This document shows positions 1 through 9,875 of a stretch of DNA of 64,000 nt, piece after piece. Origin of the DNA: Cristatella mucedo (lineage: Eukaryota > Bryozoa > Phylactolaemata > Cristatellidae); the NCBI GenBank assembly GCA_009760855.2, contig WPIO01000170.1, positions 297,501-361,500 on the forward strand, read 5' to 3'. The notes below the pieces were generated by a model that had not been told where the DNA came from, made no database searches, and saw nothing but the letters and a program-made list of their open reading frames with translations. Position 1 is the stretch's first letter. Each line of letters starts with the position of its first letter. The position numbers and the translations under genes were made by a program.

Positions 1-1737
1 TGCTCCGCTGGCCAACTAGCTGCTCGACTCTGAGATTGAAGCGGCAACGGCGATTTCGGTGCGCCAGTCGTGCGTTCTGCCGCCGTCGTCGTAGCCGGGA
101 TTTGCGCCGCTCACGACTGCCTCGGCGTGTCGCAGTGTCGCACCTCCCGCCGAGTAGCGCCCTCCGCTTAGCTACGTCTCGCATTCGCGCTCGGCCGGCT
201 CGGCTGCCAGTACATCAATCGTGAGCATTCCGGTAAGAGATACGCCCTCTGCCATTTTAAGCGGCCGCTCGATAAAGTGCTAGGAAAATACGCAGTGATT
301 GCAGAGGCGCTTTTGGATGGATGCTGGCTGTTGACACTGGCGAGGCAGCATTCAATTAAGGACCGTGAATGCAGCCGTTATCCAATTGATTGGCCTGTTG
401 GAGCGTTACTAGCCAACAAATAGACGTGTTTGAGCAGTTTCATTCACTGGCTCATTGTGATGGGTTTGTAAAGGCATTCAATACACGAACCTAACAGCAG
501 CTATTTTGACATTGCATTTGTTCAAGTAATCATTCCAGATATAGCGGCTGTTTCAATAACACAAATTCAGCATCGGCGACGCTATTTTCAGATGTCACCT
601 TAGCAGCATAGGAGACTTCGGAAGGTCATATGTAAAATCCGCTGTCGCATGTGTACTCAGGTTGTCTGGAAAGGAAATGGCGATCACGAGGCTCATTGAC
701 CCAGGCGCGTGAATCCCGCGTAAACACTCCCTACCATATGGTTCCTGTTAACAGTGCGCATAGTACCTCTAACAGTGTGACCTTTGCCTTCGTTACAGCC
801 TGCGTCTGGTGCCTAGAAAGAGATTAAGCTCTCCGAGGGCACCGTACAAATGTAGTCCTCTTCTTATTATTTGAATACGAAATTTTGAGACTGTTAGCTG
901 CAAAGTAAGTCGAGCGGGCGAGTCTCGCTCTGCCAATCCGATGAGAGCAGCTGAACCGTGTTGTGGCAGTGCATGAGCAAGCTTTCGTTAACAAATCAAA
1001 ATAGATCAGCCTATAGCACGACGCTGTAATTTAGGAGCTAATCTCTACGTAAAGATGGAGATAATCCCGCAGATTATCCATAGACACGGAGTCGGGTCGT
1101 CATTTGCATCCTTCTCAAAAGCGCCGAAGTGGACGGAGGCTTTAAGCTGTTTCTTCGAGATTTTCGATTGATTTACCACAGATGTCTTTATGAGCCCCAA
1201 CGCAGGTACGACAGCGAGCAGTGGTTTAGGTCATCTGTTAGCAGGAATGTGTAAAGCGTTGATATCAACCGTCGCCGGTCATTGGCAAGCGCTCGAGGCT
1301 TGTGTCCGCGAAGCATACATCCTATGCTCCTTCTGTTAACAATTGTATCGCTAAGCGTGCGCCAGGAAGAGTCATATTCAAGCTCAATCCAATCGTCTTT
1401 AATTTTCACGGACGCGATCTTCAGCTCTCTGCACGTGCCGTGTAAACCGCCTCTGTCGTCCGTCGAGTACCGCAATTAGCTCTTAATTCCCTTGCAGCTT
1501 TCCTTAGTGCTGCCGTGTCATAGAAAGATGCTCACCGACGGTGCGACCGACCGAGGCCATTTGCTCGTACTAGGCAGCAGGCATTCGTCTCTGGTGCTCG
1601 GTTAAAGTGGCTAAGGGTCAACTAGCACTGCATAAATGCGACTGCCGAATCAGTTAGTCTTAGCCTTTTCATCTTAGCTGTAGCTGACGCTTGGATTTCA
1701 AATGACTTTTCCACTGAACAAACTAAAACACAGTGGA
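1..1737. other. No recognisable gene; CpG-rich first 240 bases
   Basis: The first 240 bases are GC- and CpG-rich and translate to arginine-rich low-complexity peptide, so no gene is called. The rest is mixed-composition DNA in which I recognise no exon, RNA or repeat. The CpG-rich start could be the edge of an island lying to the left of the window. Confidence 0.4.
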
Positions 1738-1998
1738 TCCATGTGAATTTCCAATTGCATACTTATGATTTCTGAAACTATGCATGCTGCCACTAACCAT
1801 AGTTGCATGCTGACCAAGTGGATGTCACCTCCAACTAAGTTATGCTTTTTATCGTTGAGCGTATTACCACCAACCGTTCAATAATGCTTCATTTGCTACA
1901 AATATGAAGTGCCTAAAATGAGAATGAGATTGAGTTATCTTAGGGCGTTACAGCAAATGCTTTATTGTTACTATCATTATCATTATTATTGTATGACC
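1738..1998 (+). mobile_element. LINE-A (L2-like) 3'-UTR fragment with tail
   Basis: This stretch aligns by eye with the 3' untranslated region of the younger LINE-A copies at 24.4-24.7 and 51.8-52.05 kb. It shares the GCATGCTGCCACTAACCA block, a second GCATGCTGACC block, a decayed GCCTA...GAGATTGAGTT tail hairpin and a terminal run of ATT/ATC triplets. No coding part remains at this end. It is clearly more diverged than the later copies, so it is an old 5'-truncated insertion. Confidence 0.75.
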
Positions 1999-2009
1999 GA
2001 ACCAAGTGG

Positions 2010-2345
2010 CACTCAGAAACTGGAAAGGCCTACTCTCAGATATGGCTCAGCCAGCTGATCTCTGGCGATGCCTATGCGAAATCTGGGCATGCTGGTAAAC
2101 AAATAGCCCTCGCCTGCGTAGAAAGGTAAAGTTCAAAACCTAGTCATCCTAATGTAAGATGCTAAAATTCTCGGTAATAATTTAGGGATACTGGCCCTAT
2201 AAGTATAGTTACCACTGCCAAGTTAGTCTATTTGTATGCGTCGTCGCATCTAGACTTACGCGAGTCTGTCTTTGTTAGTCTTTTCACCTGTGCAATAAGA
2301 AGCTTACAGATGGCACAACACTCGGCATTTATGCTTGCATACCGT
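2010..2345 (+). mobile_element. Old LINE-A fragment, downstream of the RT core
   Basis: The sequence follows the LINE-A ORF2 region just downstream of the reverse transcriptase catalytic core. It matches CAGAAACTGGAAAGGC..., ATGCTAAAATT and GTCGTCGCATCTAGACTT against the 23.75-24.0 kb copy, but with many substitutions and indels. It breaks off where the SINE at 2366 begins. LINE-like sequence resumes near 2580, so the SINE probably landed in this older LINE. Confidence 0.55.
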
Positions 2346-2365
2346 GAAAGTCATAGTAATTTTTT

Positions 2366-2505
2366 GCTGGTTTGGCCCAGTGGCTAAGGTAACGGCTTTA
2401 CCGACTGAGGTCAAGGTATATGATGACCGAGGTCGTGGACTCGAGCCCTGTGGCATGCGTGAAGCGCCTGAGTAGAGGTATACAAATAAATCAAATTTAT
2501 TATAT
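2366..2505 (+). mobile_element. SINE-2 (tRNA-derived)
   Basis: A pol III type 2 promoter is visible. Box A TGGCCCAGTGG lies at 2373-2383 and a box B-like GGACTCGAGCC at 2437-2447. Downstream is GAAGCGCCTGAGTAGAGG, a decayed version of the tail hairpin seen in LINE-A, then an AT-rich end. The same layout recurs at 9.9-10.3, 10.9-11.0 and 43.6-43.8 kb, which makes this a dispersed SINE family and not a tRNA gene. The 64-base spacing from box A to box B is longer than in a tRNA. Confidence 0.75.
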
Positions 2506-2579
2506 CTCCATTCATCGCTTCATTTTCACCCGAAAAAGGTCCCCGTAAAGCAGTGCCTTGAATTAAAGGTTCCATCACT

Positions 2580-2745
2580 CATTCAGGTCTCTTCATTCTC
2601 TTAGTGCGGCTTAGCGATACGAAGTATTTTCTCGTCAGGTCCCTATCGAGCCATTCACCCATCCGTCCAAATCTCTAATGCACTAGGACCGCCCGTAACT
2701 AATCTCAGATATCATAGCACGTGATGGTGCATGGGCCGATATGGC
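2580..2745 (+). mobile_element. Old LINE-A fragment, ORF2 C-terminal region
   Basis: It begins with AGGTCTCTTCATTCT, matching the LINE-A sequence that encodes the SLHSMAPAYLSD region, and fades into unalignable sequence by about 2745. It probably continues the copy interrupted at 2345, with about 110 bases of the element missing. The match is weak after the first 60 bases. Confidence 0.4.
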
Positions 2746-2845
2746 GCCTGCTAAAAACCTGACGCAAATACCGGGTGCGGAAGCCCGTGCACTGCTGTAG
2801 GCTGCTACAACTTAATTGTACATGTAAAAAGGGAAACAAAATCAC

Positions 2846-3250
2846 GCTTTGCTCTCTCTGCCTCACGGTCTCTGCTTCTACCTCTCTGTTTCAACCTCTC
2901 TGTCTCTGTATGTCTGTCTCTGTCTGTCTGTCTCTGTCTGTCTGTCTCTGTGTCTACGTGTCTCTGTGTGTCTGTGTCTTTGTGTCTCCGTCTATCTGTC
3001 TCTCTGTCTCTGTGTCTCCGTCACTCCGTCTCTCCGTCTCTCCGCCTCTCCGTCTTGGTGTCTCTGTGTCTCTCTGTCTCTGTGTCTCTCTGTCTCTGTG
3101 TCTGTCTCTTTCTCCGCGTCTGCCTCTGTCTCTCTGTGCGTCTCCATGTCTCTGTGTCTGTCTCTATATCTGTCTCTGTGTCTGTCTCTGTTTCTGTCTC
3201 TGCCTGCCTCTGCCTGCCTCTGTCCGTCTCTCTCTCCCTTTCTCTCTCTC

Positions 3251-3298
<48 letters not shown>

Positions 3299-3299
3299 C

Positions 3300-3383
<84 letters not shown>
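2846..3383. repeat. (TCTG)n / (TC)n pyrimidine-rich microsatellite
   Basis: About 540 bases of near-pure pyrimidine on the plus strand: TCTG/TCTGTG tetranucleotide-type repeats at first, then almost uninterrupted TC from about 3238. Long Ser/Leu and Arg/Glu open frames on both strands are by-products of the repeat, because every frame of a TC/GA tract is open. Confidence 0.95.
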
Positions 3384-3386
<3 letters not shown>

Positions 3387-4487
3387 GAATGGAAAGGCGT
3401 GCAAGACAATGGATAGCACTTCACCGGCGGATGTGTCGTACCAAGACAATTGAATGCTCTGGCGGACAGCTTGCATGACAATAGAGTGACAGCAAGTTAA
3501 AACACTAAGCAGTAGATTTGCTGTTTTAGCGCTAACAGTGCTCTGTAAGGCAAGCGTAGGCTGGAGGAGCGAGCGATCGCGTGACCGAGACACCCGCAAG
3601 CGGTCGGGCACGCAGTCATTTCGGACAAATCAGCAACTAGTGCGAGAGAGGCATTGATATTGAAAAAGTGCATGACTCAACCCAAGAAAACTATTCTTTA
3701 TTATGTGGCGGCAATGCTTAGGCTTCAGTAGCCTAGCCAAGCACAGTCTGTTGAAGTGCACACTCCAAACTTGTCTGCTGCTAACCTCTGCCTCCCGCGG
3801 CGAGTAGAGGTCAAAGGTCGCAAGAGCTTCGTCGGTGCTTACGTAGACACCCAAGGTGGTATCGGTCTCAGGCGCTTGCTCTTTTTAGTAACTTCTAAAA
3901 CGGTCAGCGTTTCGCCGGCGACGCCGTGAGGACGCCACTACTCATCCCGCGCTGAGTGCACACGCCTGGCAAAGCGCTTTCGCGCCTTCCTGCTGCCTGG
4001 TCTCTGACCTCTGCCTAGCCGCTGAGAGTTCTCGCCTTTGCCGTAGCGCAGAGTGAGTGGCGGCAAGGTTTGGCCGCGATAGGCGGCCGCGTAATCGTCC
4101 AGCTCTACGCCGCGCGTCCTCGCTTTAGATCCGTTGACGGACCCTACAAAGATGGTGGCACGCCGAAATGGCGCCGTCGAGGCGGGGCCTCTAATCGAAC
4201 TAGCGCTCAGGCGAACGGAGGCGCAAGACGCGACGGCACGACGAGCCCCTGCATAGCGTCGGGATTAGAGCTCAGTCACCGCGCTCTCACTCGCGGGAGT
4301 CTCGTCGCCGCCTCGTTGATAGCTCGATTTACTAACGACGCGGCTGACCGCCGAGAGGCATGGAGATCGGAGAAGGCTCGCTGCTCGAACGCGTTTTGCC
4401 CGCTTATCGCGGGCACTAGCGGAAGTGCAAAGTCGCCTCAAACTGTGCGCACCGACACGGAAAGCTTGGCGAGGCAGCGCTCCGGAG
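3387..4487. other. No gene recognised; CpG-rich from about 3890
   Basis: The sequence from 3387 to 3890 holds nothing I can identify. From 3890 to 4487 it becomes GC- and CpG-rich with open frames on both strands, but none has convincing codon bias or domain similarity. It may be a CpG island or the GC-rich flank of an unrecognised exon. Confidence 0.35.
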
Positions 4488-4575
4488 GTGCTCGCTGGCG
4501 CCTCATCAAACAACGCATTGATTCCGCGGTCGCTCACTCTTGGCTCTTCTATTCACAAGCTCGCTCCTGCCTAGT
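4488..4575 (+). mobile_element. Short, highly diverged LINE-A relic
   Basis: The order CTGGCGCCTCATCAAACAAC, CATTGATTCC, GTCGCTCACTCTT parallels the LINE-A stretch encoding the LHWLPVKQRIDFKVLSL region at 51.49-51.55 kb. Only about 85 bases align, inside a CpG-rich block. This could be a relic of an older, GC-shifted copy. Confidence 0.4.
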
Positions 4576-5229
4576 GTGAAAGGTAGTGCTAGCTACTCAC
4601 AGTGCTGAGCATCTAAAGGCTGGAGCGTTTCACCAACTGACACCACCATATCCCACCGCTTGACATTTAAATAAAATGAAAACCAACTTGTTCCTCGCAG
4701 CGTCTACCGCGTCCGTATCACTTTTCCTAGTGTGTGCTCATGCGCGGTGCAATTGCTAGTCATTTGACGCCGTTCATTTGCAGCCGCCGTGAAGTCTCCA
4801 GTAAGAGGTTTAGTTCTCTTTTGGAGCTAGAGAAAAGAGTCATACTTAGTGCTATTTGTTTTAATTTGCAAGTGATTCGTAATTCAGAGCATATGAGGTG
4901 CAAGTGGGGCCTCTGAACCGCGCCATTTGGTTAATTCACGTCAATGCGATGAGATACAAATCAAAATGATATACTCGCCGACATAATACCCACCCGAACT
5001 AACACTACGCTGGCGTAATACGGCGCCAACGCAATACCAGCTGCTGTCGTAGGCAGCGTAAAAAACTATTCACTAAATGCATTCTTAGCACCGAGTCAAG
5101 TATGCCAGTGCAATAATGAAGCCGGTGATTTGTAGCGCCACTAAAGTTCAATGGAGTACCTGATCGCAGTGCAGGAGAAGCAAGATTAATGAGCATTTTC
5201 TATCTACGAGCTTGATCGGGCATCGTAGC
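4576..5229. other. No feature recognised
   Basis: AT-moderate sequence with short open frames only. I see no repeat, RNA or exon that I can support. Confidence 0.4.
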
Positions 5230-6209
5230 CGCCAGCTCCAGCTGCTATTGTGCTATTGAAAGCAGACGTAGACAGCCCGCCGTCGCGGCTGGGTCTCGCC
5301 CCTCCGCGTCGAGCGCCGCCATTGCAAGAACACTTGAAGTTCGCGAGTCGCGCGCCGCTATTGCTGGACAATGCCGCCAGCGGCTCTCCGCGCGCGGCGG
5401 CAAGCGAGATGACTGCGAGGCAAACAGCGACGAGCCGCCTGATTCGCAAAGGCGGCGCACGGGCTCTCTTTAAAAAGGGTCGACGGAAAATGCTTAGATT
5501 GGCGCTACGCTCGCCTTGTTCGACACGACGCGGTAACGCAGTCCTCGCTGTTCTTAGAGCTCGACGGCCCAGACTTTGCGACGCGTCACTCACGGGTGTC
5601 TTCTGCCAGCGCACGCAAGTCTCTCGTTGTCCGCCCGCCGGAGCAGACGAGCACGTGCGGACGCAGCTCGCGAGCCAGTCCTGAACAATTTCGCTCGCCC
5701 CCCCCAATAGACAGCGAGCCGACGGTAACAGTGCGAGCAGGCGTGGTTTCGCTTGCACGATCCGGCGGCCTTCCGTGGACTAGGGCTGCTGCCGCTGCCG
5801 CCGCCACCGCCGCCGCCGCCGCCGCGAGTCTTCTTGCGGCGCCTTAAGCGCCGCTCGTCCGCCGCAAGCGCCCAGTGTGATCTTATCGAACCGACGCCGC
5901 TGAGACGCGACTACGTGAATTCATCTGCAGCGCCTACGTTGGGGGCGGAAATTCTGCTGAAACTCGGCGCTCGAGAAAACACCCAGCCGGAATTAATGCA
6001 CTCCCCTGCACGATTTGCCTTCAAACGTGAACTTCCGAGCAGAGCATTGAATCTGAACTGTAGCAAAGTGCAGCCAGGGAGCGATGCAGCGGGGGGGGGG
6101 GGGGGAAGAGGGAGAAGCTAATGAAACTGACGGGGAAGGGGGTTAGAGACACTGGGTGGTTGTGGGGGCTCTGAAACAGGGGGGGGGGGGGCAGGGAGCG
6201 GGCAGCAAG
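5230..6209. other. CpG-rich island with GCC triplet run and two long G-runs
   Basis: A block very rich in CpG and GC, followed by G-rich DNA. It includes a GCC-type triplet run at about 5786-5825 and homopolymer G-runs at 6091-6105 and 6179-6191. A minus-strand frame of about 184 codons (5204-5758) contains a hydrophobic stretch LVAVCLAVISLAAARG that resembles a signal peptide core. There is no suitably placed start and no family match, so I do not call it a gene. It could be a CpG-island promoter or an undetected first exon. Confidence 0.5.
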
Positions 6210-6737
6210 AGCTGGAAGAGCTAGGATGGTTGCCGGTTGAGCAAAGGATACAGAGCAAAGTTCTTACGCTGACCCACAAGGCCCGCCAAGGCTTGGCTCC
6301 TTCATACCTAGCTGAACTGCTACATCAATTTCAGCCTGTTCGCGCCCTCAGGTCCTGTGTGGACAATAAATTAGCTGTCCCATTTCTCCGCTTAAAGACA
6401 GTTGGCGATAGAAGCTTTAGCTCTGCAGGTCCTAGACTGTGGAACTCGCTTCCATAATTCTTACGCAACGACATCTACTCTCCAACTGCCGACTATGGCA
6501 CATCTTTTTCAGCGGTCCTGAACTGCTACTTCTATGCTACTCACTACCTCAACTGCTCTCCTAACTCTGCTATGCTTCCCACTTTCTCGTTGTTGCGTGA
6601 GACGAAGTCTATTGGCTACCGAATGCGTACCGAAAGCCGCTTAGGCTGTGAGTGCGCTATACAAAACTCTCCTGCGTAACGCCCACATGGTCTTTATGAC
6701 TTTGTGGAGTTACTGACGGAGATACATTACATTACAA
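6210..6737 (+). mobile_element. LINE-B (second L2-like family) 3' end
   Basis: This is a 5'-truncated copy starting in ORF2 at the GWMPVEQRI-type motif (here WLPVEQRIQSKVLTLTHKAR). It runs through LAPSYLAELLHQFQP, RALRSC and FSSAGPRLWNSLP, which are characteristic of the C-terminal region of CR1/L2 ORF2 proteins. A TAA right after WNSLP stops the frame earlier than in the copy at 42.8 kb. The 3' UTR ends in GGAGTTACTGACGGAGATAC plus ATTAC repeats, the same tail type as at 37.8 and 43.1 kb. Confidence 0.85.
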
Positions 6738-6738
6738 G

Positions 6739-6829
6739 AGCGGAGGAGCTGGCAGCGAGAGCGGAGGAGCTGGCAGCGAGAGCGGAGGAGCGGGCAGCGA
6801 GAGCGGAGGAGCGGGCAGCGAGAGCAGAG
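6739..6829 (+). repeat. 21-bp tandem repeat, about 4 units
   Basis: The unit AGCGGAGGAGCTGGCAGCGAG is repeated about four times with few changes. It begins directly after the ATTAC tail of the LINE-B copy. In one plus-strand frame it reads EELAARA repeats. The repeat is GC-rich like the island that follows, so it is more likely a minisatellite of that island than part of the LINE. Confidence 0.85.
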
Positions 6830-6854
6830 TGCTCGCGGGCTGCGCGGCTCTCAC

Positions 6855-6972
6855 CGTCCACCCAGGCCAGGACGTGCACACCCGCGCCGTGCGACTCCTT
6901 GATGAATCTCCATCCGCCCTTGCCGCCCTGCTTGTACCTGTCAAGCACGAGCCAGTAATCCAGCAATCCGCT
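6855..6972 (-). CDS. Candidate internal exon of an unidentified host gene
   Basis: Read on the minus strand, a CTGCGACAG acceptor precedes a 118-base open segment that ends at a strong GTGAGA donor. The 39 complete codons are strongly G/C at third positions and encode a peptide starting SGLLDYWLVLDRYKQGG and continuing with WRFIKES and VHVLAWVDG. This mix of aromatic and charged residues is unusual for chance GC-rich DNA. The W-x-x-x-K-E...G...V spacing loosely recalls the first strand of START-type lipid-binding domains, but that is a guess. It lies in a CpG-rich island. The phase (starts 0, ends 1) is compatible with the candidate exon at 11.8 kb joining upstream. A chance frame remains possible. 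Confidence 0.4.
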
Positions 6973-7004
6973 CTGTCGCAGCGCGCGGCGAGTCGGCACC
7001 GCAG

Positions 7005-7040
7005 CCACGCCCACACAGGCGGCCGTCTGTGTGGGCGTGG
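7005..7040. repeat. Perfect 14-bp inverted repeat with 8-base loop
   Basis: The arms CCACGCCCACACAG (7005-7018) and CTGTGTGGGCGTGG (7027-7040) are exact reverse complements around GCGGCCGT. Each arm carries a CCACGCCC-type GC box, the sort of site bound by Sp/KLF zinc-finger factors in animals. It sits in a CpG-rich island just upstream, on the minus strand, of the candidate exon at 6.9 kb. Confidence 0.7.
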
Positions 7041-7384
7041 AGCTCGACGCGGCGAGAGCGGAGAGGATGCGCGAAAAGGCGTCGCTCGGCTGGCGCGCGC
7101 GAGGCGCAGTGACTTCGCCGCCAGTCATTCCAAGCGACCTGCAAATCCTGCGTTTATCGCGGCGAGCGGCGAACGGCGCAGACTGTGATTCGTTATCGCA
7201 GCAGCTAACGCGCGAAGTGCTAGCTACTAATGTAGCACGTCCTCACTAACCTTGGACTGCCAGGGAGCTGGTACTGATGTGTCACGTTTTGCATCAAGTT
7301 CTGGTATTTGTTGTAGTAGTCGTCTTCTGTTGGGCGATACCCTCGAAACTATAACAAACACAGCGCCAGAGATTGAACCGTTCG
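7041..7384. other. CpG-rich sequence grading into AT-rich DNA
   Basis: The first 200 bases continue the CpG-rich island, with open frames but no supported exon. The remainder shows nothing recognisable before the LINE relic. Confidence 0.35.
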
Positions 7385-7807
7385 TCCATGCTGGCGCTAG
7401 AGGTCTCGTGCAGCCGACAGTTCGTCGAGTTCGTGTTCGCCCAGGTGGCTACAAGATCTGCGAAAAGGTCTTTCGCTCGACTAAGCATTCGATCATCGGC
7501 AACTACAACTTGCTTGGTTCATCGGTCAGCTAGCACTGGCTTCCCATAAAGCAGCGTATTGATATCACGATTCTGCTCCCTAGCTTTTAGATAACTTCGT
7601 TCTTTGTCCCGGCCTCCCAATATGAAATGCTAACTAGTAGGTCTGAAGTCACGCCTCTCTTTCGCGTCGTCTGCTTGTGCCTATAGCGAGTTTCTCCAGA
7701 TCTCCTGGAAGCGGCGCCTTCAGGTCCGCTTACTCGAGAGATATGGACTCATAATCGTTCATCACGTCGTCGCCTGATTTGATGCCATTCAAAAAGAAGC
7801 TGATAGT
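7385..7807 (+). mobile_element. Diverged LINE-A ORF2 C-terminal relic
   Basis: An ordered series of matches to LINE-A runs through the segment. CACTGGCTTCCCATAAAGCA and GTATTGATATCACG parallel the LHWLPVKQRIDF coding stretch, and CTGATTTGATGCCATTCAAA followed by AAGAAGCTGATAG parallels the ORF2 end (LTTFKRNLK). Frames are lost and GC content is higher than in younger copies, so this is an old insertion or a related subfamily. Confidence 0.5.
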
Positions 7808-7945
7808 AATAATGATGACATTTGTGTAGACCCCTAAGAGAACTAACTTTCTTTGCATGCACTAAATATATGCCTTAAAGGAAGCAGGTCAACTAGTTAG
7901 CAATATAACACACAGTGTCAGAATGCATAAGCAGACAAAGGTTAA
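7808..7945 (-). mobile_element. Old LINE-A 3'-UTR relic, minus strand
   Basis: Read in reverse it carries a decayed tail hairpin (CTAAGAGAACTAACTTTCTTT near 7830-7850 on the plus strand) and a CACAGTGTCAGAATGCATAA block. The latter parallels CACAGTGTCAGCACGCATAA in better copies. It abuts the tail of the next, younger minus-strand copy. Confidence 0.4.
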
Positions 7946-7946
7946 T

Positions 7947-9178
7947 TAATAATAATAATAACAATGCACCTGATAAAGCGCCCTCAGAGAACGATATCTC
8001 TTCCTAGGCGCTTTACATTTTCTGCAAAGGGAAATGCTATTGAATGGTAATTAATATCGTGCTTGATAAACAAAAAAGTGAATAACATGGTTAGGGGCGA
8101 CATGCACAGGGTCAGCATGCAAATGTGGTTAGTGGCAGCATGCACAGTGCCAGCACGCATAAGCACATGAAGGACGAATCACAGAGACCCACTACATGCT
8201 GTCCTAAATAGGAGTTTTCAAGTTCTTTTTAAATGTGGTCAAGTCAAGGGATGATCTGACGCAAGTCGGGAGGGAGTTCCAGGCTTTGGGAGCATACGAA
8301 CTAAATGCACGGTCTCCAAAGGGTTTGAGGTTTGTACGAGGTATTGGTAGACTGGTGGATTCCGAAAAGCTGGTGGTACGATACTTGGCCTGGTGGGGGA
8401 GTAGATCTGAGCGATAGGCTGGAGCCAAAGAGTGAAGGGACCTAAAAAGGTGAGCTACAATATTTTTAAGTCGATCCGTTGCTTGACTAGGAGCCAGTGC
8501 AGGTCGGCGATGAGTGGTGTGATGTGGCAACTTCGATGCTCACGCCAGACAAGCCTGGCTGCGGAGTTTGACACCAGCTGTAATCGCCTGATTGCACATG
8601 CCGGTAGGCCAGTGAACAGTGAGTTACAGAAGTCAAGTGGGGATGTCACAAATGCATGGAACAACTTGGACGTGGTATCCTTATCTAAACAAGCCCGAAT
8701 TTTAGCATTGTTATTAAGCTGAAAATAGGCAGATTTGACAGTGGAGCTGATATGGTCGTCTAACTAGAGGTCGCTTTAGAATATGACACCTAGATTTCGA
8801 GCTGATTCAACAGAAGATATGCTGGCAGAGCCAATTTTGAGCGTCGGCCTTTCCAATTTCCGAAGCACACTGGGTTTGACCACAACTAGTAAGTTAGTTT
8901 TATCATCGTTTAGTTTTAGAAAATTTGTTGCCATCCATGTGCGGATGTCATCAATACATGCAGCAAGTGAGTTGAGAGAATTTGAGGTGCTCGAAGGCTG
9001 GGAGGGATCAAAGCAAAGGTACAACTGAGTGTCATCCGCATTAAAGCGAAAGCCTAGATTGTGCTTGGCAATCACATCGGCAAGAGGGAGAGTATAAACT
9101 GTGAAAAGAACCGGACCTAGTACGGAACCCTGCGGTACCCCATATTTCAGAGGTACCTCAGATGAACTTTGATAATTC
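7947..9178 (-). mobile_element. LINE-A copy, 5'-truncated within RT
   Basis: This is a 1.2-kb minus-strand insertion. From its 5' end at about 9178 it encodes the RT segment with the conserved GVPQGSVLGPVLFTVYTLPL block, then the catalytic A/YADD region (here NADDTQLYLCF, with Asn replacing the usual Tyr). The post-RT region follows in broken frames (8455-8664 and 8204-8530), ending with FGDRAFSSYAPKAWNSLPTC and LTTFKKNLK. The 3' UTR carries the GCATGC blocks, the AAAGCGCC hairpin and an ATT-type tail at 7947-7960. At least two frameshifts separate the frames, so it is dead. Confidence 0.9.
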
Positions 9179-9180
9179 AC

Positions 9181-9875
9181 ATGGACCTAGCAAATACTGC
9201 GAGTAACAGGTGTGTTGTACCTTTCTTTTAGATGACGTTCAACTGGGTGAGGTAGTGAACTTCGATGAACGGTGCTCATTTATAGAAATTCTATCCAACA
9301 TCCTTGAAGTAGTGCTGCTTAATAGCAAGAATCGAAAGTCGCCTCTCATCCCTATGGACTCTTACCCTGCGCCCCTTAAAGGTTAGGTATGGCTTACACT
9401 GCGCCCCTCAAAGGGATTAAACCAGCGTTGAAGAAGTTGCTGAGTGCCTTGAAGGATGGAGACATATAGCTGATTGGTCGCTTAACATTTTAAAAAGGTG
9501 TCATTGCCGATAAGCCTCCTCTAAGGTGTCTCCTTGGTTACCTTGCTTTCCTTGCCTACGGGACAGCCAGGACGCTGGCGAGCACTATCAAATGGGAAAT
9601 GGCACAACGCCGAGCCGAGTTTGCCGTGCGGCTGAACTTATTCTGGGGTTGGAATATTAGGAGCTGACTGTTAATTCATGTAGCAAAAGTCATCGTGTTA
9701 TACATTGGGCTTGCTTTTTGGCTGTGCGCGGTCAAGCCGAGATGCAGCAGGTGATATTCCTTAAAAGTGATACGTGCTTCAAAGATATAGAGAAACTCAA
9801 TGGTTGATCAAGGACCTACGGCGCTACGTAATTCCATGTTCGGTCATAAACCTATTCAACAGTCACATGCCGCGT
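9181..9875. other. No feature recognised
   Basis: Mixed-composition DNA without supported exon or repeat. Confidence 0.35.

Noticed and set aside
2775-3611. Long Ser/Leu/Cys-rich and Arg/Glu-rich open frames on both strands
   Set aside because: They are translations of a TC/GA microsatellite, which is open in every frame. No start context, splice sites or domain.
5204-5758. A 184-codon minus-strand protein with a signal-peptide-like segment
   Set aside because: No Met just before the hydrophobic part, the rest is GC-driven Ala/Arg/Ser sequence, and both strands are similarly open.
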